From NCBI GenBank assembly GCA_033439255.1, contig CM065882.1:124001-188000 (forward strand): a stretch of 64,000 nucleotides of DNA. The letters are read 5' to 3'. A program made the translations under genes and the position numbers. The DNA is from Hericium rajendrae (lineage: Eukaryota > Basidiomycota > Agaricomycetes > Russulales > Hericiaceae). Every line of letters starts with the position of its first letter. Position 1 is the stretch's first letter. Shown here one piece after another: positions 1-12,366 of the stretch. Below the pieces are notes generated by a model. That model did not search any database, was not told where the DNA came from, and saw nothing but the letters and a program-made list of their open reading frames with translations.

Positions 1-2559
1 TGACTGCGCGGGCAGTCACGTCCGTCTGGTTGGCGCTCATCGCTATCACTGGTATTGTCAACATCACGAAGTATCCCGGTATATTCCGCGTCTTCGATCC
101 GTCGAGGGCGATTATGTGTGCGTTTCTTTTCTCATCGAGCGATGCGCGTCTCATCTCGGTGACGCGTCATGCAGATTTCGTCCGAACCGGGAGATATGAC
201 ACGCTTGCAGGCGTGCTGCTTGCCGTCACCGGTGTCGAGGCATTGTTCGCCAAGTGCGTGCCGCCCCGCATGCATGCGTGCTGTGCTGTGCTGTGCTGCG
301 AAAGCTGATGTATTCTTCCCTTCTTCCCCGACCTACATAGTTTGGGACAATTTAACATGCTCTCTATACAGGTACGTTCACAGATAAATATCGCAGCGTG
401 AACGGGTTGGCTAATCTTCCCGCCTTCTCTAGATCTCCTTCTCCTGCGTCGTCTATCCTTCCCTGCTGCTGGCATACCTAGGGCAAGGCTCAAGGCTAAT
501 AGTTGACGGGGACACTGTCATCAGCAATATATTTTACAGAAGTATCCCGGGCCCCCATAATGGCCCGCTCTTCTGGTGGGTCCTTTTCTCATTGGTCTCG
601 CATCGGGCTCACCACATTTGTAGGATTCTCTTCGTATTTGCAATCCTCGCCACCGTGAGTCGCAATACATCAGCTCTAAATGCCACATTGTTTAAGTTTG
701 CATAACAGCTCATCGCCTCGCAGGCCATGATCAGCGCCGTGTTCAGTCTCGTGCAGCAGCTGGTGAACATGAAGGGCCTCCCTCCGTAAGTGCACAGCGG
801 GAACACCACTGTACTATGCTAACAATGCGCATCCCCCAGCCTGCGGATGGTACACACATCCGACAAATACCAAGGACAAGTCTACATACCCGCCGTAAAT
901 TGGATCCGTAGGCATTCCCGCTTCGCGATGCAAAGGCAGGATCTAACGATTACTCGGCAGTCATGATTGCTGTTATCGTCGTAGTCGCTGCTTTCACAAA
1001 CTTGACCCAGCTGACGAACGCCTACGGGTAATTCCTCGGGCCTCCGCTGCTCCCCGCTCCGCAGCTGATCGTCGTACTAGGTTCGCCGTCGCCACCGTGA
1101 TGTTCTCGACCACCTGTCTGGTGGCCTTCCAGACGCGATACGTCAAGCACCTCCCCATCATCGTCGGTTTGGCATTTTTCGGGTTCTTCGGGTTCGTTGA
1201 TGGTTAGTCGTCTGTGGATGCTATATTTGAGTCGATACACAAGTTGACACTTTCCGCTTCCAGGTCTTTTCTGGGGGGCATCGCTCAAGAAGATACCGGA
1301 AGGCGCATGGGTGCCGCTCATGATTGGTGGGATATTGTACGCACCTCGTGACCTTGTCTTCGTCCTCCGAATTGACCAAGATGCGCCTGCGAAGGTGGAT
1401 CCTGATGACGTTCTGGAACTGGGCGAAGGTGTGCAGGCTGGCCTTCTCGGCATTGGGAAGGCTCAGAGCGTTTTCCAGGGCCTTGAGGACAAGTTCGATA
1501 GGAATCACAAACAGTACCTCAGCCACTTCATTGTTGCACCGGACACGGCGCTTCCGGCGCCCGAGCAGCCGGGAGATCAAGAAGACGCTGACGGAAAGGC
1601 AAGTCCGCATGACGGAGAGCTGAGCGAGAAGATACCGGAGGCAGATGCGTCCGTGTACTGCGTCGTCCCCGCGCTGGCGGACAGCGCGGACTCAGGTATC
1701 GAGGAGAGGAAGAGACTTGGGCGGTTGTCGGTTCTGGCGATATTCCATCGAATGGGATATGAACATGGCGTGCCATACTCATTTACCAGTATGTTGACGC
1801 CGTCCAATATCGCTATGTCTGATTCGTTATGTCCAGGCTTTATTCGGCAATGGCCAGCCTTGCCTGAATTTGTTGTATGTGAATCGAGCATGGTCATGGT
1901 CTACGACGCTCATACCCATACCACGGCAGATCTTCCTATCCGTCCATGTGCTTCCTGTCGCCCACGTCACACTAGAGGATCGCTATGTGGTCGACAAAGC
2001 CTCAGGCGTTCACGGTATGTCCGATGGTTGGCGCAACGTGATGAGCAGTGCTTACGGCAGGCACCAGGGTTCTACGGGACGAATTATTACCTAGGATTTA
2101 GGGACAAGTTCGACGTGCAAGTAAGATACACCTTCCACCCCTTCAGCAGTTCGTGATTTTAATGGAGGACTCCACAGATCCCGGAGATCGTTGGGAGGAT
2201 ATGCGACCTCGAATTCCGCATGAATCCCACAACGGCCTCTGAGACAACCAAACAGCTTCAACGCGTCGCGAGTTCATCTACACATGTGTGCGTACCCCAA
2301 CCATGCAAAAGTCCACAATGAGTCGCCGCTGACGAGTATCTAATTCAGAGTGCCACACTACCAAGTCATCAGCAGACGCGTGGATGCTGGCAGGATATCG
2401 CCCATCGTAAATTGGTTAAGGCGCATCCTCATCGAAGACGTCTATGGCCGCCTCAGTACGTATTTTCAAACGTGAATGATATGGTAATTGAGCTGCTGAT
2501 ATCGTGCAGGTGTCATGTTCCCCGAGACCGTGAATTGGCTGGCTTCTGCTGACGAGTAA
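1..2559 (+). CDS. HAK/KUP-type potassium transporter, 3' part (cut by window edge)
   Basis: High-affinity K+ transporter of the plasma membrane (HAK/KUP/Kup family). The reading is spread over about 14 short exons joined by GT-AG introns of 45-65 nt. The first exon has the family block ITGIVNI...PGIFRVFDPSRA. The next reads FVRTGRYDTLAGVLLAVTGVEALFAK, the Gly-rich membrane segment near the pore. Then come VYPSLLLAYLGQG with the SNIFYRSIPGP loop, hydrophobic spans (LFVFAILATLIASQAM; MIAVIVVVAAFTN; FAVATVMFS) and FWNWAK at about 1410-1427. The cytoplasmic tail has GFIRQWPALPEF near 1840-1873 and FYGTNYYLGFRDKFDVQ near 2070-2120. The protein ends in FPETVNWLASADE with TAA at 2557-2559. The N-terminus lies left of the window. 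No frame break was seen, so it is probably functional. Confidence 0.88.
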
Positions 2560-3000
2560 GCCATGCATTGTTATTGGTGAAGTCGTCGTTCAAGCCGCTG
2601 AAATTATAGAATTATCCACGTCGGCATCAATGCAAGGATTTGATGGATTGTAGGCTACTGTGGAGTGGTTTTCAACTTCTGATAGATTTTCCTATCACTC
2701 CGAACCAAGATTCAGCATGCCACATATCTTATTTGATACCGGTATCTTGGAGCGTATCCTGAAATTGGATGTAAGTCAAATGAACGATTGAAAATGCATG
2801 AAAGGACGTGAATCATGCCCGTCATGGAGCCTCACCTTTCCTCCTGGAACTTCAGCACACGTGTGGGGCTCTTGCCAGTATGGCCAAACAATTCTCAGTT
2901 GGCAAGGCAGAGGCTAGTAACCAGTAGCAAGTTGGAACGACATTCCCCGTTCAACGAAATGACCACGCCTACATCTCAACTTCTGCCGAAAAAAACATTG
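2560..3000. other. intergenic, no gene recognised
   Basis: About 440 bases downstream of the potassium transporter. Only short open frames, none with a recognisable domain or convincing splice pattern. Confidence 0.5.
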
Positions 3001-3004
3001 ACAT

Positions 3005-3330
3005 GACTACACTCACCTGATCCCCCTTCCCATCCTTCGCCTCGACCTCCGTCCTCTGCGTCTTGCGTTCCCCTTCGTGCGCTCCCACCCTCATACCACT
3101 CCCCACGCTCGCTCACCAGATCTGCTCTTCAGATCGGCCGCAACGTCGTCGCATGACTTAATAATTGTGCACACCAAGCGCGACGATGTGTTGTCGGGCA
3201 TCACGAACCGGAGACGCCGCTGTCATCCATCTCGAGGAAGTGCTGCCCACCGTTGGAAAGATGGCAAACGCCCTTCTCGACGTGGGAGTCGAGGGATGGG
3301 CCCTTGTGGAAGACGTGGACGTACATGCTG
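3005..3330 (-). pseudogene. Decayed fungal fruit-body lectin copy
   Basis: Read on the minus strand from an ATG at 3326, this stretch gives a degenerate match to the three intact lectins in the window. It reads VEKGVCHLSNGG against VEKGVWHFAKGG, then EMDDSGVSGS against KMGGSGTSGT, and, after a frame change, ALGVHNY against ALGVHNY. A stop follows GVSGS, another follows HNY, and the block that should hold the TWTV segment is missing. The context just before the ATG resembles the pre-ATG context of lectin 1. The lysine-rich tail (near 3020-3060) is only weakly recognisable. I infer a dead fourth member of the family. Ancestry is supported by three collinear blocks and not by overall identity. 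Confidence 0.6.
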
Positions 3331-3429
3331 TGGAGGCGAAGTCAGCACAGGTCAGACGTGCAGCGGTATTAGGGCGTACTTTTGTGGTACGTGGGTGCTT
3401 GAGGCAAGATCAATTTACGGGAGGTGATG

Positions 3430-4433
3430 GGTCCTAAATCACGTCAACAGGAATTTTCTCAATAGCTGCCGCTGACATGATGAGAGGAGACACCGTGAAA
3501 GTCACCGGATGGATAAGAGCTGGACTCTGCAGATGACTCTGCAGCGTGACTGGGATTTACGACTGTATGCCGTTGATTCTCAAGAAGTCTGCGCAAACAG
3601 GGGATGACATGAATTACGTCGGAACATCACCCTTCGCCTCATTCACACCGTGTTTGGGCAATTGATGAATGGGGGATTATCCCTCCACACTGCTTTTCGC
3701 AGTGCCGAGAAATCAAGAACCAAAAGTGGACCGTGTCTCGAGAAGACCGCCGATGCATGAACGACACCAGATTTGCATGAAAGGTCAACGTTTCAGAGCG
3801 GGAAAATACGCAGCAAAACCCTGCATGCAAAATGGCGTTAGCATGAGAATCGTGAGGACCGTCGATGAAATGCGGGGAAAGAATAGTGACCGACTTGGAG
3901 ATTCCCTCCCGCCGATCGATGCCTCCTCGGATCATGAGGTCAAATCAGGATCCTTGCTTCTCACAAGAAGTGGCACGTCGGAGGCATGGCGGTGGACGCG
4001 GCTGCAGATTGACCGGAATTATGTGGTTTGTATTACTTTTTTGTTCCGTAGCGTTGAGGATGTGAATTGCGTACAACCTCGGTTCTCCTGCTCGGGGCTT
4101 GATTGAGGCCGTCCAAGAAGCCTGCACAAAAATAGACATCGTCACGCGCAGTAATCTCGGAGCAGGCGACGCAAGACCGAATCAGCGCATGGATATCTCG
4201 AGGGACCTGTTCGCCTCGCACACGACCATTCAAGCGGAACCAGTCCCGCGCATGATCGAAGGAGGTCTTCGTCCTCGCTATCATAGCTTCCGCATTCCCA
4301 GGATAGCTGTCACCGATAGAATCCCCATATATTTAGCTCTGCATGGTAGATAAGACGTGCCTTCGCACCATGATCCCGAACGATCCACAGCTCTCGCGCC
4401 GCTCCAACGCCCGCTCCAACATCCAACATACTC
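3430..4433. other. intergenic, no gene recognised
   Basis: About 1 kb without a recognisable coding region. Open frames on both strands are short, overlap each other and show no domain. A TATA-like stretch (CATATATTTAG, about 4325) precedes the short frame that starts at 4434. Confidence 0.4.
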
Positions 4434-4537
4434 ATGCGCGGGCTGCCCTTAGCCCTCCTCCTGCCATTTCTTCAAGCATGCGAGGCACACGATGACATCG
4501 CAGCATCCCCCACAAACATATCGAGCATAGCTTCCAG
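4434..4537 (+). CDS. possible first exon of a secreted protein (function unknown)
   Basis: An ATG at 4434 opens a 35-residue frame starting MRGLPLALLLPFLQACEA, which looks like a signal peptide (basic residue, leucine core, small residues before a possible cleavage site). The frame runs to a good donor (CAG/GTGAGG) at 4537/4538, and a TATA-like sequence lies about 100 bases upstream. I could not trace a convincing second exon. The following sequence to about 5120 carries stops in all frames. It may be the remnant of a secreted-protein gene or a chance frame. Confidence 0.25.
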
Positions 4538-6139
4538 GTGAGGCTTGGGAAAACCCGACGCGTGTGGGAAGGCGTCGGGCAAATCGGTGGAGAGACGTCC
4601 GTGAGAGCAGCGCGCGCTGATACGCCTTTCAGACGACGGGCGGGCCTAGACTCGGACTCAGTCCGTGGGGAACTTACTACCCCGTTCCCTACGCCGACAA
4701 TAATTTCGAGCCTCTTATATTACTCGATGACCTCGCCTTCAGTCGCCAAAGACCAGCCACCACAATATAGAGCGACGGCAGGGACACCCAATGCCGACTT
4801 GCAATCAGACGCTTGGTCAGGCCGTGGTCAACAGCAAGAAACACATCGCGGCATCCACGGCAATGATATGGAAACCGGTGCGTTAGGAGCGAGATCGAGG
4901 GAGGCGCAGGTCGTCTTCGAAAGAGAGAGGTGATGGGATTCGAGGTGAAGGAAGAAGCGGGTCATATACAGGTGGTACATACGTACAAGCTGAGTGTTTG
5001 AAAGCTTGAACCTTGACCAGGTTTTAACGACTTGACATGTTCTACACTTCGTCGGCCCTGGATAGAAAGAAGGTGAGACACCGTCAAGGACTCGTACCAG
5101 GGTGATGTCGAGAAATAAAAACAATTTTAAATGTTAAACAAGTTCGTCGAGACGACCGGAGGCCGGCGGACCGGCCACTCGACTGCGAGTCCTCGACTTG
5201 TCCTCGACAACACAACAACTCGTCGAGCAAACTTGCTCTTTGCTCCGACAGTCAAAAAAACCTGTCTGTACTTGGTTCGACCTTTTTTGATACTAACCTC
5301 GCGTGGCGATTTGTTTCGATTTACAGGTATTCATGTAAGTACTTGAACATAAGCTGAGGTGATTCTATCAACAACAAATCCATCGGATTGCTTCTCCACC
5401 CTGGCATGCCAGCACATCTGTTCATTCGCATTTCGCCCCAAATCCTTGCTAAGACTGAGTGGATCATTACCGCGAACGTTACGGGGTGTCTTCATAGGTT
5501 TGTCTTCCTTTCTTTTCTCGAGGTCCATCGGATACTAACAAAGTGTAAAAGCTCATGCAAGTTCGCGGTGGACTTCCCTATACGCGCCGAGTGCATGACT
5601 GTAGGTTGAATGAGTATAATCCGTGATTGACGACCAGATGCCTTCCCATGCCACGTTGATGGGCTGAGTCCTACAAAAGGAAGACCAATCTTCAAACGAG
5701 ATTATCCTGGTAGCTCATTTTTTCAAGGATGCACCGCCATGAAGATTGTGACAGTTCTAGGTAAGTGCTGACCTCATGAGTCGTTTTCGAAATGAAGGCC
5801 TCGGCGCCCGGGACCAGCGATATCACAGATTGCCACTGGTGGTATCATTCTTAATTTAGTCCATCCATTTACCATTCTTAACCCTTCCTCGCGGCCTTGC
5901 ACCGATTACGGCTTGCTTTTCTCAAGCTTTTCGAGCTTTTCGTCACTCCACCCACGCCACTTGGTGGAGCAACATCTCGTCCATTCTGCCACCGATAAAG
6001 GCCTAGCTGATGTCTTCTGTGCTTCTTATAAACAGGATTGGATGGCGTGCCTTTTGACATAGGCCATTGCGCGTCGGCTTACAGGTCTCTTCCTACCATT
6101 GAATATTCGGCTAAGGACTAGGTATTCTGTCCAGATACC
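4538..6139. other. no assignable gene; possible exon debris near 5.4-5.8 kb
   Basis: No recognisable family. Between about 5390 and 5765 there are short frames joined by plausible splice signals, such as a donor at TAG/GTTTGT near 5500 and a donor GTAAGT near 5761. They may be scraps of an unidentified gene, but I recognise none of them. Confidence 0.3.
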
Positions 6140-7174
6140 ATGGCATCTGCCGCGGATCTATTCAGCACTGTAGATCGCGTTGTGGTCATCACAGGTGGTG
6201 CAACTGGCCTTGGGTTCTGGATGGCGTCAGCTTGGGTGCGGAACGGCGGAAAAGGTATGTTATGTCCCGCGACTTACCCCAGTACAGGGCTGATGAGATA
6301 ACGATGCTCTCGCAGTCTACATCGTCGGCAAACGCGAAGAAAAGCTTAAGTTGGCGAAGCTGAACACAATCGCAAAGCGAGCGTTCTAGTGCGTCTCCTT
6401 GGTTGTAGTCTTTGTTAGCTCGACTTATATCTAGCACACTTACACCAGTGTCCGCGCAGACGTGACCTCGAAATCTGATATCGCAAGCCTCGTCTCGTAC
6501 ATATCAGCGCGCGAAAGTAAGCTCGACGTACTCGTAAACAACGCCGGCATCGTATACCGCGACCCGTTCCCGCCTACGACGAATGCACCCCCGTCGCTGC
6601 TCGCCGACTACGATCCCGCCGGCTGGACCGGCGTCTTCCTCACGAACGCGTGGGCCCCGGGCGCCGTCACCGCCGCCTTTCTGCCCCTGCTTGAGGCCGC
6701 AGCGGCGGACGGCGGCGCAGCTGAGGGCCGTGGGTGTGTCGTCCTCATCAGCAGCCTCGGCGCCGATATGTGGCAGAACACGGACATGGCCAGCGGTGCG
6801 CCCTTCCTTCCATTTATGCGTATCGTCGTCGTCCTCAATCTTATGTGTGGTCGACAGCCTACTGCGTGTCCAAAGCCGCGCTGAACGCATTCTCCAAGCG
6901 GCTCGCCGCGCACCTTATCCCGCGCGGCATCCGCGTCAACACGATTGCGCCGGGGACGTTCCCGTCCGGGATGAACGATGTCTCGAACCCGAATGCAGTA
7001 GGCCATCCCGACCGCGTCGCCAAGACCGTGCCGATGCGTCGGAACGGCGGGGAGGAGGATATTTCGGGGGTGTTCTTATGGCTGGCAACACAGGCGGGGG
7101 CATATGTGACGGGCCAGAAAATCGTTGTGGACGGCGGGTGGGGGCTGACTATGAACGGGCCAAATGGGTCATGA
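6140..7174 (+). CDS. Short-chain dehydrogenase/reductase (SDR-C)
   Basis: NAD(P)-dependent oxidoreductase of the classical SDR family; substrate unknown. Four exons (6140-6254, 6316-6388, 6449-6795, 6858-7174) join in frame to 283 aa. Seen in the product: the nucleotide-binding TGGATGLG near residue 19, the structural NNAG, an SSLGAD block holding the catalytic Ser, and the YCVSK motif (Tyr and Lys of the active site). The C-terminal part has APGTFPSGMN and a VDGGW block as in reductases with a Rossmann fold. The donor of intron 2 lies inside an in-frame TAG, as in the two other SDR copies. It is the most diverged of the three SDR genes in the window and sits next to the tail of F-box-A. Confidence 0.85.
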
Positions 7175-7399
7175 GCTTAGTCTTTTACGAAAATCCCAGC
7201 TACTTGTCAAGGGCATGCATGTTTAGATGTTCTTTGGCGCTTAGTTCGAGTTCATCTCCAGCGTGGACTATTCGTCTTCTTACATTCGGATGTACCTTGG
7301 GCCATGCATCGGACTGGGCTTGTCTCAAAAGGACCAGCGATCAGAGCTCTGCGCCTAACCCCGGGCGCTCTTCATTCGATGCGAGGTAATGTACATGAC
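7175..7399. other. intergenic between SDR-C and the F-box-A tail
   Basis: 3' flank of SDR-C and probable 3' flank of the F-box-A remnant. Nothing further seen. Confidence 0.4.
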
Positions 7400-7944
7400 A
7401 TTCAGTGATAAATTTTTATCTGTATTATTTTGTAGCCAAGCCGTCCAACTCTGTAGCGACAGGTATTCAGTCCAAGTTCCTCCTGATTTCGAGACCTCTC
7501 GCAGAGTCCACTCCAGCATCCTTCCGAGCCTACAAGTAGATCCACACCCCATGCTTCTCGAATAGCGCGACATGATCGAACGACGGCATGGAACCCCGGA
7601 AAAGGAATTTGTCGTGCCACTCGTCCTGTTGTAAGACCGGAGTGAGCGCAGGGCCCTGCTGTAAGAGGTCCTCTACGTCATTGACTCCATCAACCTTGAA
7701 ACGTTCTACGGCTGCCGTCCTACCAAAAAGCTTACACCCCCACAGAAGCCTTCAACGCCTGCCATTCCTGGCATATACCCGCATCGGATAGACGAGGTGC
7801 TTGGAAGGAATAGAGCCGTCGACCGTTCTCCAGAAACTGCACTGTTCCGGTGTCAGCTGTGACCGCCTCCGCTCTTGGGTTACACCAGCCAAGCGGAGTC
7901 GTGGAGTGTAGCTGGGGGGGGGTGCTCCCATCCGACCTGCCTGT
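7400..7944 (-). pseudogene. C-terminal remnant of F-box-like gene A, cut off by a Copia insertion
   Basis: On the minus strand, from the Copia junction downwards, this stretch aligns piecewise with the C-terminal third of the F-box-like protein at 55.5-57.2 kb. It shows KHLVYPMRVYARN against EHLVYLRVHARS, then FGRTAAVERFKVDGVNDVEDLL against the ATAAQHVRVEGRDAIDDLI block, then SFDHVALFEKH against SFDHVALVEKH, and finally ARKDAG and LDGLATK. Stops and frame changes interrupt it. It is the other half of the gene whose N-terminal part lies at 12,837-14,106. This half has decayed more than the N-terminal part. Confidence 0.78.
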
Positions 7945-7949
7945 GTTCG
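7945..7949. repeat. Target-site duplication of the Copia element (left copy)
   Basis: GTTCG immediately outside the left LTR. The same five bases follow the right LTR at 12832-12836, the length expected for Copia integrase. Confidence 0.85.
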
Positions 7950-8346
7950 TATTGCGTGGGATAATCTTCGGGCAGTCTGTAAGTAGACAATAAAGATGTA
8001 TTGCTCAGTCCCGAAGAGGAGAACTGTAAGCTACGAAATGCCAACCTGTAAGTAGACAATAAAGATGTATTGCTATAACGAAGTTAGCTTTTGAGTGAAG
8101 GGAAAGAGCGAGAATAATAACTAACCTCAGTCCCGAAGAGGAGAACTGAGGAAAAACCTGTCGGTATCGTATCGTGTATAGTACGAGTCCGTTCAGCCAC
8201 AAAGACCAGAAACTGTACAGTATATCGTCCGTGGACCAATATTTGCCTCCGTCGTGGAGACCAGCGCCGACGCTCCTGGCGTCGGGCACACGTGACCACG
8301 GCACGTGCTGGACGCGCGCGCGGGTGGATCCCTCACAACTCCAACA
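7950..8346 (-). repeat. Copia 3' LTR
   Basis: 397 bp, matching the right LTR. It contains two internal direct duplications: the stretch around GTAAGTAGACAATAAAGATG occurs at about 7977-8005 and 8046-8074, and CAGTCCCGAAGAGGAGAACT occurs twice (about 8005 and 8128). A purine-rich stretch lies just inside the LTR on the element strand (about 8347-8365). Confidence 0.9.
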
Positions 8347-8353
8347 CGCCCAC

Positions 8354-10200
8354 TCACCCCGCGTGCGTCAGACCCATGTCCGCGACGAACCGGTCGTGCT
8401 TCTCGCGTGTGACCCCCTTGGTGAGAACATCGGCGACTTGGTCCGCTGTTGGGATGTACTCTGCCTCGATGGTGCCATCTTCGACCTTCTCCCGGAGAAA
8501 GTGGTGCCTCACGTCGATGTGCTTGGTGCGAGCGTGGTAAGCAGGGTTCTTGGCGAGGGCGATCGCGCCTTGGTTGTCGATGAGTAAGCGTGTCAGTCCT
8601 TGAGGCGGCTGAAGGAAATCAGCAAGTAAGACTCGGAGCCACACAGCCTCCTTGGCGGCGTGAGCGGCAGCCATGTACTCGGCCTCAGTGCTCGACTGCG
8701 CGACCGAGTGCTGCTTCTTCGAAGACCAAGACACGGCGGCTCCGCAGAGGGTGAATACATACCCGCTGATGGAGCGTCGGTCGTTCGGGTCGTTCGCCCA
8801 ATCGGAATCGACGTAGCCGGTGAGTTCTTCTTTCTTCTTCCCGTCGTAAACGAGCTGGTAGTCAGCCGTTCATCGGAGGTATTTGAAGACCCGTGTGACG
8901 ACGTGCCAGTGGTCGTCGCCCGGCGTTGCGTTGTGCTGGCTAAGAAGACCAACGGCATAGGCGAGGTCGGGGCGAGTCCCGAGCATCGCGTACATTAATG
9001 AGCCGACGGCGCTCTGGTACTTGCGCATGTCGATCTCGGCTGCTGGAAGCTTCGCAAGCTTCTGATTGACGGATACGGGCGTGCTGATGGGGCGTGTGTC
9101 AGCGAAACCGTTGCGCTCCAAGATGTCGCTGATGTATTTGCGCTGTGAGAGCACAATCGTCTTGAGTTCGCGGTCGCGTGTGACCTCCATGCCCAAAATC
9201 CAGCGCATCTCGCCGAGGTCGGTGATGTCGAAGATCTTCGCGAGCTTCGCTTTCACCTCGAGGAGCGCCTTCGTGTTATTGGACGTGGCGCCGATGTCAT
9301 CGACGTACAGTACTATAATAACATAGACCCCGTCATGGTCGCGGAAGAAAATGAACACACCATAATCCACGAAGGATCGGTTGTAGCCCAAATTCTTGAA
9401 TTCGCGCTCGATGCGCAGGTACCAAACTCGTCCGGCCTGCTTCAGTCCGTAGATGGACTTCTTGAGGAGCCATACCACCATCCCGTCTCCGCAAAAACCT
9501 GGAGGGGGTTCCATATAGATCTCCTCATTGAGATCGCCGTTGAGGTAAGCCGTCTTCACATCCATTTGATGGAGATCGAGATCGAGCTTGGCGCAGAGGG
9601 CAAGGAGCGTGCGAAGCGAGTTGAATTTCATGACCGGTGCGAAGGTCTTGTCGAAATCGACGCCTTCGACCTGGGTGAAACCCTTTGCCACGACTCGTGC
9701 CTTGTACTTGTCAATCTCGCCGTCGGGGCCGGTTTTGATGCGAAAAACCCAGCGGCTGTCGATCACCTTGCGGTTGCGCGGGCGCGGGACTTCCACATAG
9801 ACGTTTTTGTTGAGGAGGGACTTGAGTTCGTCAGTGCAAGCGGCGGACCACTCAGCGGCATCAGAGCGTCACATAGCCTCGTTGTATGTCTGTGGATCAG
9901 GTGAGTTGGTATTCGCACGATGTGCGTGCTCATCGCCCACTGGTTCGGCAGGCGGCGGCGATGCATCGGGATCGGGATCGGCAGGCTTCGATTTCCGGTT
10001 GTACGATGAGACCTTGTACCGCGGGTCGTCGTCACGGATCGGCTGTCCCGCCTTGCGGCTGGAGCGGCGTGAAGCAGCCGTCGTTTGCTCGGCAGGTTCA
10101 GGTGAGTCCGACGGAATCTTGTCAGCATTCGGAGCGCTGACTGGCTCGCCCCCTCACTCGGGCTCGGCTGGAACGTCAGTTGAGAGGGGCGCGGGGTTAG
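8354..10200 (-). pseudogene. Copia pol 3' half: reverse transcriptase and RNase H, with premature stops
   Basis: The frame holds the Copia reverse transcriptase: VDFDKTFAPV, the QMDVKTAYLNGDL block, YGLKQAGRVWY, and the catalytic LYVDDIG. It continues through YQSAVGSLMYAMLGTRPDLAYAV into RNase H (VAQSSTEAEYMAA, DNQGAIALAKN, KHIDVRHHFLREKV) and ends at 8354. In-frame TGA stops lie at about 10154-10156, 9869-9871 and 8870-8872. The 5' end is out of frame with the integrase, with the shift near 10.2 kb. The region between integrase and RT is short, which may reflect a deletion. Confidence 0.85.
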
Positions 10201-12366
10201 GTTCGACCTGTGAGCAACGGAGGGCTTGGTGCCAGACCAAACTTCGTGTGGGGTGTGGTCACTGGGGATGGAACGAGTGGGTACGCGGTTGTGAATGTAG
10301 GCGGCGTACTCGACGGCATCGAACCAGAAGGAGTTTGGAAGGCCGGCATCGCTAAGCATAGCGCGAGCCGATTCGACGAGCGTGCAATTGATGCGCTCGG
10401 CGACGCCGTTCTCCTGGGGGGTATCCGCGTTCGATTTCTCGTGCTTGATGCCGTGCCCCCGTAGGTAAGCTTGGAGTGCTGCTGATTCGTATTCTCCGCC
10501 CCCATCAGATCGTAAGATCCGTACCTTCTTCCCAAGCTCTAGCTCCGCGCGGGTGATGTAAGCCTTCAGGTGGGTAAACACTTCACCTTTGAGCCGCATG
10601 CCATTGACTGATAGGTCACGCGAGTGGTCGTCCATCCAGGTAACGAAATACTGGAAACCTTGGCGTGATAGAGTCTGCATCAGGCTGCAGACGTCCGAAT
10701 ATATGCGTCCGAGGACGATCGCGGCGTGCGTTTGCATTTCTTTCAGGATGACAGCGCGTGCCTGCTTGCCCTTGAGGCATGGGGAGCAGGGGCCAATAGC
10801 ATCACGAGCAGTAGTGCCGGTGATGGACATTCCTTCGACCATGCCACGCTTCATCATGCGCAGGACGGCATCGACACTAACGTGGCCGAGGCGACGATGC
10901 CAAGTGTGCAGGTCCGCAGATGAGACGGCTGCTTTGGCAGGCATGGCAATGGAATCAGACGTGAAGGAATCGGAATCGGAGTCATCAGCCATGGAGTCGG
11001 CGTGATGATCGACATGATGGGCGATATAGGCCGTTGCCGGCGCATCGGTGACGGCATTGATGATGTAGAGATTGTCCTTGCGGCGTGCAATGCCGACTAG
11101 TGCGTTGCCGGGGGCAACGATGCGGCAGTCCTTAGCAGTGAAGTTGACTGTGATGCCGCGGGTATTGAGCTGCGCCACGGACATGAGATTGCCGTGGAGA
11201 TCAGGCACATAAAGGACATCCTGGAGGATTACTGGGACTTCTTGATCGCCGAGCCGCATGCGAATCGCGATACGGCCAATGCCGAGAGCGAGTATACAGG
11301 AGTCGTCACCGAGCCAGACTTTCGTGGGGCGCGCCAATTCTGTGTATTGGAAAAACCAGGAACGACGCGCGGACATCGTGCGTGATGCGCCAGAGTCCAG
11401 GAGCCAGCGATCCTGTGGTACGTTGGATCGAGATGCGGGGGTTTGTGCCATGAAGAGGTGGATGGCGGGAGGTTCCTCCGCAGAGGCGACTTTCACGACG
11501 GCTGGGGTGGAAGACGCACCCTTTGCTGCTTGCTCCGCCTTCAACTTCCGGCACTCTTCACGTACGTGTCCCCGATAATGGCAGTGCTCACATCTCTTAG
11601 TCCCACCCGACCCGTTCCCATCGGTGCCTTTGCTACCCCTCCCATCAAACTTCTTCGAAGTGCGCGCCAATAGGGCGGTCGAAGCGAGGGACTCCTTGCG
11701 TCGCAGCTCCTCCTGTAAGACTTGTGTCTTGACCTTGTGCGGGTTCAATTCGGAGATGGCGCCAGACGTTAGGATGGTCTTGAGTGTGTCGTATGACGGG
11801 GGAAGGGCAAGTATGATGGCGACAGCGACGAGCTTCTCGTTAAGCGGGCAGGAAAGTGCCGTGAGACTCTGCGAAGCACGTTGAAGCGCGTTGATTTGCG
11901 GCTCCAAAGGTTCGTCGTCAGACAGATTTCCGCGGAAGAGTTGGCTAATCAGGAAAGCGATTTTTTGTTCGCCTTCGCCTTCGTAACGTGCGACTAAGCG
12001 ATCCCATGCATCTTTGGCGGTCGTAACGTCAGTGACGGAGTTAAGCGGGTCGGACTCTAAGGTGAGTGTGATCTGCGCTCGTGCTTCGTCGTTGCCGAGG
12101 GCCCATTCGTCTCGGGCGTCCTGGCTTGCGTTAGCGGCCGGTTCGACCTGCGTGCCGTCGACATACGGCCAGAGTCCGCGTATGCGGAGCACCATCTTCG
12201 AACGATATTTCCATTCGGCCCAGTTCGAGTCGTCCTTCAGGAACTCGACGTCGTATAGGCGATTGGAGCCGCGGGCTTTGATGGAAGTCTGCGAGGCGGC
12301 GGGGGTCGATGCTGGTGACTTGCCAGACGTCTTGCCGGATGTCTTGCCGGAGTCGCTGCCGGTCAT
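10201..12366 (-). CDS. Copia Gag, protease and integrase reading frame
   Basis: Starts with ATG at 12366 about 70 bases inside the 5' LTR. Domains in order: a Ser/Thr/Lys-rich leader; a Copia-type Gag region (FLKDDSNWAEWKYR, then the Trp/Tyr block near residue 60); a CCHC zinc knuckle (CEHCHYRGHVREEC); aspartic protease (WLLDSGASRTM); the GAG-pre-integrase block (LHTWHRRLGH ... CLKGKQ); and a DDE integrase with SDVC, DDHSR, a SDGGGEY segment and ENGVAER. The frame is open for 867 codons down to 9763. The part after the integrase (KPSVAH, about 10.2 kb) is out of the natural frame, so I end the meaningful part there. Confidence 0.86.

Noticed and set aside
9335-9904. Plus-strand frame of 189 codons inside Copia
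   Set aside because: Antisense to the reverse transcriptase; no protein features of its own.
8870-10156. UGA recoding in the Copia element
   Set aside because: Only one element, with an additional frameshift near 10.2 kb; host genes here use TGA as a normal stop. Decay is simpler.
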